Counted from the first letter of the stretch, positions 1-6,000 are shown. The stretch is 6,313 nucleotides of DNA from Clostridia bacterium (GCA_017414605.1 JAFQLG010000002.1:1-6313); one strand, 5' to 3'. The notes: generated by a model from the letters alone, not told the origin. Numbers and translations: made by a program.

Positions 1-120
1 AACCATGTCAGGTGGGGAACCAAGCAGCATTAAGCGGTGTACCCGATGTGCCGCGAGGTAGCCTGCCTTGAGCAAGGGATATGAAGATCGCGTGGAGGGG
101 AAGCTCGACTTTGCGGTGTA
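1..120 (+). ncRNA. ffs: Signal recognition particle RNA, large Bacillus type, 3' portion (5' truncated by window)
   Basis: This RNA is the scaffold of the signal recognition particle, which binds Ffh and targets nascent membrane and secreted proteins. The conserved apical domain is visible: TGTCAGGT, a GGAA tetraloop at 16-19, then AAGCAGCATTAAG, and the returning strand GATGTGCCGCGAGGTAGCCTG at about 44-64 with the conserved GTGCCGC. The segment after it, ending in a TCGAC...GCGGTGTA pattern near 105-120, resembles the 3' end of the long Bacillus scRNA, which pairs with the RNA's 5' end to close an Alu-like domain. The gene is therefore probably the long form of about 260-270 nt with its first half upstream of the window. 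The 3' end near 120 is set by analogy, not by a processing signal. The two pairs under the tetraloop are GG/CC instead of the common CC/GG, which keeps the stem intact. Confidence 0.93.
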
Positions 121-132
121 TGGTCTCGTTTT

Positions 133-155
133 GCAGCACACCGCTGCTATTTTAG
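133..155 (+). terminator. Weak candidate terminator after the SRP RNA
   Basis: GCAGC (133-137) and GCTGC (143-147) can form a 5-bp GC-rich stem with a 5-base loop, followed by TATTTTAG. An alternative stem pairs GCGGTGT at the RNA's 3' end (113-119) with ACACCGC (138-144). The U-tract is short and interrupted, so this is a plausible but weak intrinsic terminator. The alternative pairing could instead reflect precursor folding before 3' processing. Confidence 0.35.
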
Positions 156-171
156 TATTATAACATATTAT

Positions 172-191
172 AAACACTTTTTCAAGTGCTT
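172..191 (-). terminator. Weak candidate terminator of the polA operon
   Basis: Read on the minus strand, AAGCACTT and AAGTGTTT form an 8-bp stem (one G-U pair) around a GAAA tetraloop, 35 bases past the stop codon of the last operon gene. The stem is AT-rich and is followed by ATAATATG, not a clean U-run, so termination here would be inefficient. The AT-rich stretch at 150-205 holds no gene and no other strong signal. A smaller dyad, GGCAA/TTGCC at 213-225, sits directly behind the stop codon. Confidence 0.35.
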
Positions 192-225
192 TTGAAAAAT
201 TTAATGCAGCACGGCAATTATTGCC

Positions 226-1080
226 TTATTTCTCAACAAACGGCCTCAAAAATTCAAGTCCGCGAGCAATTCCGTCTATGCAATCCTCACTACCCTCAAA
301 TTCAATGGAGATATATCCGTCATAGCCCGCTTTTTTGAGCGCGGCAATACATCTTGCAACGTCAACGTCGCCCTCGCCAAGCACGGCACCCTTAAAATAG
401 TTGCATCCGCGCGTTTGTCCAAAGCCCACACCGCCCGTTTTGCTGATATACATATCTTTGGCATGCGCGTGTATTGCATACGGTGCAACTCGTGATACGG
501 CTGTGACGTTATCCTCGTCAACGCAAGCAAAGTTGCCTATATCAACAAGAAGACCGAAGTTTTCGTGATCGACCGCATTGAAAAGACGCTCCATTCTATC
601 GCTGTCCTGCGCGACAAGACCGTGATTTTCAATGCACGTCTTAATGCCGAGGCTCTTGGCATATTCCGTTATTTCGCGCGCGTTTTTTGCAATTGTTGGT
701 AGCATAGCGTCAAAGCTTCTTATCTTGCCCTCGCGCGGAACGCTCCAGCAGGCATCGTGGCGCAATATGGGAGCGCCCAAAAGCTTTGCCTCGTCAATCC
801 TCCGCTTTATACGCTCAACCTCGCGGGCATTTGCCTCGTCGCTCTCCAAAAAGAGATTTGCTCCTACTGTGTAGGCATTTATATCCATTCCAAGCTCGTC
901 TGCGCGACGGCGTAAGGCACGGGCAAGAGCGCACCTTTGCTCGTGCGTCTCGCCCTGAAGGTCGGTAAACTCGATGGCGCGAAAGCCCATTTCGTATGCC
1001 TTGTCTATTGTGGCGAGAAGGTCAAGCTTGCCTGCCTTATGATATTTGTCAAATGAATATGAGCTAACTGAAATCTTCAT
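226..1080 (-). CDS. Sugar phosphate isomerase/epimerase family protein (xylose isomerase-like TIM barrel)
   Basis: This 284-residue protein belongs to the xylose isomerase-like / AP endonuclease 2 superfamily, cytoplasmic metal-dependent TIM barrels that isomerise or epimerise sugars and cyclitols. It opens with the typical first strand (KISVSSYSF) followed by GFRAIEFTDL at about 32-41. Probable metal ligands match the family pattern: E151 in CIENHG, D180 in LLVDIGN, H206 in HAHAKD and E260 in YISIEFEG. H108 in LRHD and H153 are likely active-site residues. No signal peptide is present, and the length is normal for the family. The ATG at 1080 is supported by AAGGG at 1090-1094, nine bases upstream; this overlaps the stop codon of the nitroreductase gene, so translation may be coupled. 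It is the last gene of the polA operon. Members include hydroxypyruvate, L-ribulose-5-phosphate and inosose enzymes, and the sequence alone does not show which substrate is used. Confidence 0.88.
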   Translation of the reverse strand: MKISVSSYSFDKYHKAGKLDLLATIDKAYEMGFRAIEFTDLQGETHEQRCALARALRRRADELGMDINAYTVGANLFLESDEANAREVERIKRRIDEAKLLGAPILRHDACWSVPREGKIRSFDAMLPTIAKNAREITEYAKSLGIKTCIENHGLVAQDSDRMERLFNAVDHENFGLLVDIGNFACVDEDNVTAVSRVAPYAIHAHAKDMYISKTGGVGFGQTRGCNYFKGAVLGEGDVDVARCIAALKKAGYDGYISIEFEGSEDCIDGIARGLEFLRPFVEK

Positions 1081-1092
1081 AAATTTTCGCCC

Positions 1093-1683
1093 TTATATCT
1101 CTGTTACGGTATCCTCGTCGGTTCTTTTGGGAACAACGTAATCGCGGTTTTCGTCCATATAGTATTTTACGTCGCCGTCCCTTGCTTCCTCTATTCTGCT
1201 TTTGTGGGTTGGATAACCGAATGCCACGGCAACCGACACCTCAAGCTCTTCGGAAACTCCGAGAAGCGCCTTGAGCTTTTCTATATTCACACTGCCGATA
1301 ATGCAGGATCCCACTCCGCATTCGTGAGCGGCAAGCGTCATATTTGACACGGCAAGTCCTGCATCAAAATCGGTGAATTTCTTGAGATAAAGCGACTTAT
1401 CGTAAAGGACTACGACAAACATCGTCGGTCTTTCTCCAACCTTGGGTCTTCCCTCTCCGTTGGGTATTGCTCCGCCCCAGGCGGTCAAGTCAAACACTTT
1501 GTTTACCGTTTCCTTGTCGCGCACGTAAATATATCTCAGGGGCTGACGGTTTGCGGCACTTGATGCAAGGCGCGCCGAGTGCTTTATTTTCTCAACGACC
1601 TCGCAGGGTATTTGCCTTTGCTCGTCAAAGCGGCGAAAGGTGCGTCTGCCCATCAAAAGCTCCATTAAGCTATCCTGTTCCAT
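1093..1683 (-). CDS. Nitroreductase family FMN-dependent oxidoreductase
   Basis: A 196-residue member of the nitroreductase superfamily, soluble dimeric flavoproteins that use NAD(P)H to reduce nitro, quinone or related substrates. The N-terminal FMN phosphate-binding motif GRRTFRRF is at 12-19. It is followed by SSAANRQPLRY (41-51), the usual position of the flavin-contacting Ser/Asn/Gln residues. The dimer-interface helix FDAGLAVSNMTLAAHECGVGS spans about 106-126, with the glycine-containing CIIGSV next to it. It is a small member, near the size of single-domain clostridial nitroreductases, and lacks any ferredoxin domain. I chose the ATG at 1683 because GGAGG lies five bases upstream; an in-frame ATG at 1707 would add eight residues, overlap polA and lack a site. 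It lies 14 bases after polA and 12 before the isomerase-like gene. The natural substrate cannot be read from sequence, and dehalogenase- or BluB-like relatives cannot be excluded without a tree. Confidence 0.88.
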   Translation of the reverse strand: MEQDSLMELLMGRRTFRRFDEQRQIPCEVVEKIKHSARLASSAANRQPLRYIYVRDKETVNKVFDLTAWGGAIPNGEGRPKVGERPTMFVVVLYDKSLYLKKFTDFDAGLAVSNMTLAAHECGVGSCIIGSVNIEKLKALLGVSEELEVSVAVAFGYPTHKSRIEEARDGDVKYYMDENRDYVVPKRTDEDTVTEI

Positions 1684-1688
1684 GTTGT

Positions 1689-1693
1689 CCTCC
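1689..1693 (-). promoter_or_regulatory. Ribosome binding site that fixes the nitroreductase start
   Basis: GGAGG on the minus strand is five bases upstream of the ATG at 1683 and sits in the 14-base gap after the polA stop. It favours this start over the in-frame ATG at 1707. Confidence 0.8.
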
Positions 1694-1697
1694 AAAA

Positions 1698-4232
1698 TCA
1701 ATGGCATTCAAGCCAATTCTTGCCGCTGTGCGCCTCCACTACAAGCGGGACGCTCAATTCTACGGCATTTTCCATCTCCGTCCTCAAAAGCTCAAGTGCC
1801 GCGTCGGCGTGCTCCTTTTTGCACTCTATCAAAAGCTCATCGTGTACCTGAAGCAAGAGCCTTGCATCAAGTCCGCTTTCGGCAAGGCGGCGCTCAACGT
1901 TTATCATCGCTATCTTGATTATATCCGCGCTACTGCCCTGAATGGGACTGTTTCTTGCCACGCGCTCGCCAAAATTGCGCACCATTTTATTGGGCGCGGA
2001 AAGCTCGGGAATGTAACGGCGGCGGCTGAACATAGTAGTAGTATATCCATTCTGCTTTGCACCGGCTATCGTATCCTCAAGATACTTCTCGATTCCGCTA
2101 TAGCTTGAAAGATAGCTGTTTATATACTCTTTTGCCTTGGCTATAGGTATTTTAAGATCATCGGAAAGCGAAAATTCGCCCATACCGTAAAGTATTCCAA
2201 AGTTTATTGCCTTGGCTCTCTTTCTCATTTCAACGGTTACCTCGTCAGGCGATACGCCGAAAACTCGGCAAGAGGTTGCCGCGTGTATATCCTCTCCGGA
2301 CATAAACGCCGCGCACATGTGCTCGTCACGCGAAAGATGCGCCAGAACGCGCAGCTCTATCTGCGAATAATCTGCATCGATAAGCACGTAATCATCGTTC
2401 TTGGGAATGAAATACTCGCGGAAGCGTCTACCGGCTTCAGTCCTTATCGGAATATTCTGCAGATTGGGGTTGGCGGACGAAAGCCTGCCCGTTGCCGTTC
2501 CCGTTTGCTTAAAGGTGGTGTGCAGCCGTCCGTCCTCACCAACGACCTTCAACAGTCCGTCAACGTAGGTGCCCTTGAGCTTGGTCATCTGTCTGTATTC
2601 AAGTATATCGTCAATTATCGGATGATATCTGCGCAGTCTTTCCAGAACGTCCGCGCTGGTGGAATAACCCGTTTTGGTCTTTTTGCCCGACGGTAGCATT
2701 AGCTTTTCAAAAAGCACCTCTCCAAGCTGCTTGGGGGAGTTTATGTTGAACTCCTCACCTGCCGCCGTATATATACGCGTTTCAAGTGCAAACGTAATGG
2801 CGTCCAGCTCGTTTCCGTAGCCCGCAATGCCTTCACAGTCTATCTTTATTCCGCGCAGCTCCATATCGCAAAGAGTTGCGGCGAGAGGCATTTCTATGTC
2901 GTAAAGCAGAGTCTTCTGTCCGCTCTCTTCAAGTCTTTGCTCTATCTCACGCCACATTTTTGCAACGTATACACATTCATTTACTCCATCGTCCATAGTT
3001 TGTCCGAGATAGGTAGAGCAAAGTCTTTCAAGAGAATAGGAGCTCTGCGAGGAATCGTCCACATAAGCGCCCAGCGATACGTCAAAATAGCAACCTCTGA
3101 AGTGTATGCCAAGGCTTTCAAGACGTTGATAAATCACTTTTGCGTCAAAGCATATTATCTTCTTTGCGGTAAGAACATCCGAGCTTGCAAGCTCCTCTAC
3201 AGACAAAGCACATATGCGCTCTCCGTCCGAAAGGTGACACGTGCCGCCATCATCAATAGACAAGGCAGCCCATTCGCCGCAAAGCTCGCATACACAGCAC
3301 TCCTTTTGCTCGGTAGTTATCTCGGATTCGGAAAGTACTACGGGAGCCTTTGCCTGCTCCTCTTCCTTGTCAAGCCCAAGTCTTTTTACCGCACCCAAAA
3401 GCTCGTATCTCATAAGCAGTGACTTGGTGACGGAACGGTCCATTCCCTTATATACCACGTCGTCAAGAGTTATGCCGAGCGGCACTTCGCACATTATAGT
3501 TGCAAGCGTGCGCGACATAAACGCGCTGTCGCGCCCCGCATCCAGCTTTGCGCGAACCGACTTTGTCAGCTCGATACTGTCAAAGTTTTCATACAGCGCG
3601 TCAAGCGAGCCCTGTTCGGCAATGAGCTTGAACGCCGTTTTTTCGCCAATTCCCGCAACGCCGGGGATATTATCCGAGCTGTCGCCCATAAGTGCTTTTA
3701 CGTCAACGTACTGATTGGCGTGCACGCCGTATTTTTCAAAAAATACCGCGTCCGTGTAGTCAACGGTATCGGTGTTGGTAGCCAGCAGCACGTGAACGCG
3801 GTCGGAAATAAGCTGCAAGGAATCGCGGTCACCCGTAAGGATATATGCCTCGGTTGGCTCGTCCGCCTCTTTTGCCATTTTCGCGAGAGTGCCGAGAATG
3901 TCGTCCGCCTCGTAGCCCGCAAGCTCAAGCACAGATATTCCCATTGCGCGACAGAGCTCCTTTGCCACGGGAAACTGCTTTATAAGCTCCTCGGGGCTGG
4001 GGCGCCTGCCTGCCTTGTATTCCGCATACATGTTGTGGCGGAAGGTGGGCGCTTTGAGATCAAAAGCAACCGCTATGGCATGTGGCTTGAGTGCCTCTAT
4101 CTGACGAATAAGAACGTTTACAAAACCAAAGACCGCATTGGTTGGAAAACCGTCCTTGGTAGACAAAAATCTTATTCCGTAAAACTGACGGTTAAGTATA
4201 CTGTTACCGTCAATACAAAGTATCTTCTTCAT
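1698..4232 (-). CDS. polA: DNA polymerase I
   Basis: DNA polymerase I (844 residues) fills gaps in excision repair and removes Okazaki primers. The N-terminal 5'-3' exonuclease domain (about 1-290) carries its acidic metal ligands: D8 in CIDGN, D58, E108/D110/D111 in YEADD, D135/D137 in TGDRD and D184/D187 in MGDSSDN, followed by a helix-hairpin-helix near 188-200. The middle domain (about 300-430) has the 3'-5' exonuclease fold in outline but lacks the catalytic acids: there is no DxE in motif I (ALSIDDGG), and I367 replaces the expected aspartate after FDAKV. Proofreading is therefore predicted absent. The polymerase domain has TGRLSSANPNLQNIP (581-595), motif A DYSQIELR with D621, motif B R670/K674/F678/Y682 and motif C HDE (797-799). 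Length fits the family (Taq 832, Bacillus about 880). The start follows GGGGGAG two bases upstream, and a consensus promoter lies at 4263-4292. It heads a three-gene operon. Confidence 0.98.
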   Translation of the reverse strand: MKKILCIDGNSILNRQFYGIRFLSTKDGFPTNAVFGFVNVLIRQIEALKPHAIAVAFDLKAPTFRHNMYAEYKAGRRPSPEELIKQFPVAKELCRAMGISVLELAGYEADDILGTLAKMAKEADEPTEAYILTGDRDSLQLISDRVHVLLATNTDTVDYTDAVFFEKYGVHANQYVDVKALMGDSSDNIPGVAGIGEKTAFKLIAEQGSLDALYENFDSIELTKSVRAKLDAGRDSAFMSRTLATIMCEVPLGITLDDVVYKGMDRSVTKSLLMRYELLGAVKRLGLDKEEEQAKAPVVLSESEITTEQKECCVCELCGEWAALSIDDGGTCHLSDGERICALSVEELASSDVLTAKKIICFDAKVIYQRLESLGIHFRGCYFDVSLGAYVDDSSQSSYSLERLCSTYLGQTMDDGVNECVYVAKMWREIEQRLEESGQKTLLYDIEMPLAATLCDMELRGIKIDCEGIAGYGNELDAITFALETRIYTAAGEEFNINSPKQLGEVLFEKLMLPSGKKTKTGYSTSADVLERLRRYHPIIDDILEYRQMTKLKGTYVDGLLKVVGEDGRLHTTFKQTGTATGRLSSANPNLQNIPIRTEAGRRFREYFIPKNDDYVLIDADYSQIELRVLAHLSRDEHMCAAFMSGEDIHAATSCRVFGVSPDEVTVEMRKRAKAINFGILYGMGEFSLSDDLKIPIAKAKEYINSYLSSYSGIEKYLEDTIAGAKQNGYTTTMFSRRRYIPELSAPNKMVRNFGERVARNSPIQGSSADIIKIAMINVERRLAESGLDARLLLQVHDELLIECKKEHADAALELLRTEMENAVELSVPLVVEAHSGKNWLECH

Positions 4233-4262
4233 AGCTCCCCCGAGTTCGTTATAGATATATGT

Positions 4263-4292
4263 ATTATACCATATTTTACCCTATATTGTCAA
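4263..4292 (-). promoter_or_regulatory. Sigma-A promoter of the polA operon
   Basis: On the minus strand, a perfect TTGACA (4292-4287) and a perfect TATAAT (4268-4263) are separated by 18 bases, with TGG directly before the -10, which is an extended -10 element. Transcription should start near 4256, about 24 bases upstream of the polA ATG, leaving a very short leader. Both hexamers match consensus; the 18-base spacer is one longer than ideal. Confidence 0.88.
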
Positions 4293-4392
4293 TAAAATCC
4301 CCCAAATATTGCCTCTTTTTCGCATCTCTTTGCCACCTTGTCCCCACATGGCATTTTCGACAAAAAAATTCAAATATTTTTGTGTTTTTTGC

Positions 4393-4421
4393 TTGACACA
4401 AGATGTTAATTATGATATAAT
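4393..4421 (+). promoter_or_regulatory. Sigma-A promoter of the lipoprotein gene
   Basis: Perfect TTGACA (4393-4398) and perfect TATAAT (4416-4421) are separated by the optimal 17 bases, with an extended -10 TGA before the second hexamer. Initiation is expected near 4428, giving a leader of about 60 bases. It is divergent from the polA promoter; the roughly 100 bases between the two promoters are AT-rich and hold no gene that I can see. An eight-base direct repeat CAAATATT (4303-4310 and 4371-4378) lies there but is probably compositional. Confidence 0.9.
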
Positions 4422-4438
4422 TTATCTATGAATAAAAA

Positions 4439-4450
4439 TTTTACGTAAAA
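4439..4450. promoter_or_regulatory. Perfect 12-bp palindrome in the leader of the lipoprotein gene
   Basis: TTTTACGTAAAA is a perfect palindrome about 11-22 bases downstream of the predicted transcription start. This is a position where a repressor could block elongation or initiation. The flanks are A-rich, so chance formation is not negligible. No regulator gene lies in the window. Confidence 0.35.
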
Positions 4451-4478
4451 ACAAAAATAATGCCCGTTTGGGCTTATC

Positions 4479-4484
4479 AGGAGG
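4479..4484 (+). promoter_or_regulatory. Ribosome binding site that fixes the lipoprotein start
   Basis: A full AGGAGG lies five bases before the ATG at 4490. An in-frame ATG at 4460 is upstream of this site, has no site of its own and would put ten polar residues ahead of the lysines of the signal peptide. A small GCCC/GGGC hairpin (4462-4473) lies just upstream and leaves the site exposed. Confidence 0.9.
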
Positions 4485-4489
4485 ACGAA

Positions 4490-5248
4490 ATGGCAAAGAA
4501 ATTTTTGGCAATATTGATTGCAGTACTTATGGTTGCGGCTCTGGTTGCTTGTACCCCCGGCACACCTGACGAAGAAACAACAACCGACGACAACAGAATA
4601 GATGTCGGCGAAACCACTTCCGGAACAGAATCCGAGAGCGAAGAGACCGACGAAACCGGCGAGCAGGTTACCAACAACGATGAAAAGACCCCCGGCGAGC
4701 TTGACTACACCGAGAGCCAGGGTAAGGTATATATTCTCCACGTAAACGGCGCGGTAAATCTCCGCAAGGCAGACGGAACCGTATTCAAAAGCTTCAGCAA
4801 CGGAACAGAGCTCCAGAAGGTTGCTGTCAGCACAAACGGCGAATGGACCAAGGTCGTTTATGAGAACGAGCCCTACTACATAATCTCCAGCGGCGTTACA
4901 GTTCTTGCTGACCTCGATGAGGGATTTGAGGATGAGAGCTTCACTCTCGTTCTTGCAACCGATTCTCTCAAGATAAGAATCGCTCCCGACTATGAGAATA
5001 CTCACGATGCTATCGGCTTCTACCAGAAGGATGACGAGGTTAAGGTTGTAGCTGTTAACACAACTAACCCCGACGAGCCCTGGTACAAGGTTGAGTTTGT
5101 AAACTACAGCGGCGAGACTGTATTCGGTTACGTTTCCGCAGCTGCTAAGCACTACGTTCAGGACGAGACTGATACCGGAACAGGTACCGAGGCTGATACC
5201 ACCACCGAAACTGAGGGCAGCACCGGCACTGAGACCGAAACAGAATAA
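4490..5248 (+). CDS. Secreted lipoprotein with two bacterial SH3-like domains
   Basis: A 252-residue exported protein. Residues 1-20 form a lipoprotein signal peptide (MAKKF, then a hydrophobic core) ending in the lipobox LVAC, with C21 the predicted lipidated cysteine, so it should be anchored to the outer face of the membrane. Residues 22-75 are an acidic Thr/Glu/Asp-rich linker. Two SH3-like domains follow: about 79-137 (VNLRKADGTVFKSF...GEWTKVVYENEPYYI) and about 151-222 (LKIRIAPDYENTHDAIGFY...WYKVEFVNYSGETVFGYV). The tail from about 225 is again Thr/Glu-rich. Such domains often bind peptidoglycan or mediate wall contacts, but no enzyme domain is present, so the role is unknown. The ATG at 4490 follows a perfect AGGAGG. 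A consensus promoter and a strong terminator make it a well-expressed single-gene unit. Confidence 0.9.
   Translation: MAKKFLAILIAVLMVAALVACTPGTPDEETTTDDNRIDVGETTSGTESESEETDETGEQVTNNDEKTPGELDYTESQGKVYILHVNGAVNLRKADGTVFKSFSNGTELQKVAVSTNGEWTKVVYENEPYYIISSGVTVLADLDEGFEDESFTLVLATDSLKIRIAPDYENTHDAIGFYQKDDEVKVVAVNTTNPDEPWYKVEFVNYSGETVFGYVSAAAKHYVQDETDTGTGTEADTTTETEGSTGTETETE
5162..5245 (+). repeat. Low-complexity Thr/Glu/Gly coding tail
   Basis: The last 28 codons of the lipoprotein are built mainly from Thr, Glu, Gly and Asp, with recurring DNA words such as ACCG, ACTGAG and ACCGAAAC. It is an imperfect low-complexity stretch, not an exact tandem array, and may vary in length between strains. A compositionally similar stretch encodes the linker just after the lipidated cysteine. 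Confidence 0.6.
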
Positions 5249-5261
5249 TTTTTGACAAGTA

Positions 5262-5291
5262 AAAACGGCTATCCTGCGGGATAGCCGTTTT
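5262..5291. terminator. Strong bidirectional intrinsic terminator
   Basis: A 13-bp perfect stem (AAAACGGCTATCC / GGATAGCCGTTTT) closes a TGCG loop. On the + strand it is followed by CTTT after the stem's own T-run; on the minus strand the A-tract at 5261-5265 becomes a T-run. It lies 13 bases after the lipoprotein stop and 7 bases beyond the flavin reductase stop, so it can end both convergent transcripts. Confidence 0.93.
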
Positions 5292-5298
5292 CTTTATG

Positions 5299-5910
5299 TT
5301 ATTTAGACTTTGATGCTCTATTCTCTGCTGTGCGAGGTGCCGTCTTCTTTTTCTTTTTGACCGCGGAAAATCCGAACTTGCCTATCTTTTTGCCAAGCTC
5401 ATAATATTCTCCATGTGCATAAGCGGCAAGATGCGCGCGCCCGAGGTCAAGCTTTCCGCTTTTATCTATCAGCTCCTCGTCCACGTTTACTGCAACGATG
5501 TCCGCCAAAAACATATCGTGCGTTCCAAGCGGAATTACCTCGGTCACCTTACACTCAAGCGACATGGGGCTTTCCTCAATTATCGGACAAGCGACCTTCT
5601 CTGCAGGCGCTTTTGTCAGATTGCACTTTGCAAATTTGTCAACCTTGGCTCCCGTGTACATTCCGCAATAGTCCGCCTCGCGAACGAGATTTGCAGGCGT
5701 AAGGTTGATCACAAACTCGCCGCTTTGCTTTATCATATTGTAGGAATGGCGAGAGGGTCGCACAGAAATATATGTTTTTGGAGGTATGGTGTTGATAATT
5801 CCCGTCCAAGCGATAGTTAATATATTGGAGTTTTCCATATCTCCGCAGCTGACCATAACGGGCGGCACGGGAGCTATAAGCGCTCCACCGCGCCATTTCA
5901 TTTTTGCCAT
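5299..5910 (-). CDS. Flavin reductase-like family protein (FMN-binding split barrel)
   Basis: A 203-residue protein of the flavin reductase-like domain family, split-barrel FMN proteins that include NAD(P)H:flavin reductases and other FMN-binding oxidoreductases. Family features are visible: PVPPVMVSCGD near 14-24, the ILTIAWTGIINTIPP segment (30-44), the SVRPSRHSYNMI strand-turn (49-60), FVINL (66-70), the GAKVDKF segment (88-93) and GTHDMFLADI (129-138), where the histidine is typical. No signal peptide or membrane segment is present. The C-terminus (about 185-203) is a basic tail with five consecutive lysines, beyond the usual domain and possibly nucleic-acid or membrane binding. The ATG at 5910 has AAGGAGAGG at 5917-5925; a second ATG three codons in is less well spaced. 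It is a single-gene unit with its own promoter. Whether it acts as a free flavin reductase or something else cannot be told. Confidence 0.88.
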   Translation of the reverse strand: MAKMKWRGGALIAPVPPVMVSCGDMENSNILTIAWTGIINTIPPKTYISVRPSRHSYNMIKQSGEFVINLTPANLVREADYCGMYTGAKVDKFAKCNLTKAPAEKVACPIIEESPMSLECKVTEVIPLGTHDMFLADIVAVNVDEELIDKSGKLDLGRAHLAAYAHGEYYELGKKIGKFGFSAVKKKKKTAPRTAENRASKSK

Positions 5911-5943
5911 ATTCGTCCTCTCCTTTTTAAGCTTTACAGAAAG

Positions 5944-5972
5944 ATTTTAGCACAATCGCCGCCGATTGTCAA
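5944..5972 (-). promoter_or_regulatory. Sigma-A promoter of the flavin reductase-like gene
   Basis: On the minus strand TTGACA (5972-5967) and TAAAAT (5949-5944) are 17 bases apart, with TGC before the -10 as an extended element. Initiation is expected near 5937, about 27 bases before the ATG at 5910. Confidence 0.85.
5952..5969. promoter_or_regulatory. Candidate operator: inverted repeat in the promoter spacer
   Basis: ACAATCG-N4-CGATTGT is a perfect 7-bp inverted repeat (half-sites 5952-5958 and 5963-5969). It fills the spacer between the -35 and -10 of the flavin reductase promoter and overlaps the last three bases of the -35. There is no U-run, so it is not a terminator. The geometry suits binding by a dimeric repressor, but the regulator is unknown. 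Confidence 0.6.
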
Positions 5973-6000
5973 CATAAGCGACAAATTTTGCACGCGGGTA

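Noticed and set aside
1467..2108. A 213-codon open frame on the + strand over the 3' end of polA and the nitroreductase gene
   Set aside because: It spans two real genes antisense, lacks a ribosome binding site and promoter, and its product shows no recognisable motif.
2937..3422. Open frame of 161 codons on the + strand inside polA
   Set aside because: It is antisense to the conserved polA coding sequence with no initiation signals, so it is a codon-bias shadow.
4303..4378. Direct repeat CAAATATT in the polA-lipoprotein spacer as a regulatory pair
   Set aside because: The words are short and AT-rich, 68 bases apart, and not placed consistently relative to either promoter.
4460..4489. Longer lipoprotein start at the ATG at 4460
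   Set aside because: It lies upstream of the AGGAGG site and would add charged and polar residues ahead of a textbook lipoprotein signal peptide.
4406..5152. A 248-codon open frame on the minus strand across the lipoprotein gene
   Set aside because: It is fully antisense to a well-supported gene with promoter, ribosome binding site, lipobox and terminator. It has no ribosome binding site, and its Val/Leu/Cys-rich composition comes from the complementary strand of Asp/Glu/Thr codons.
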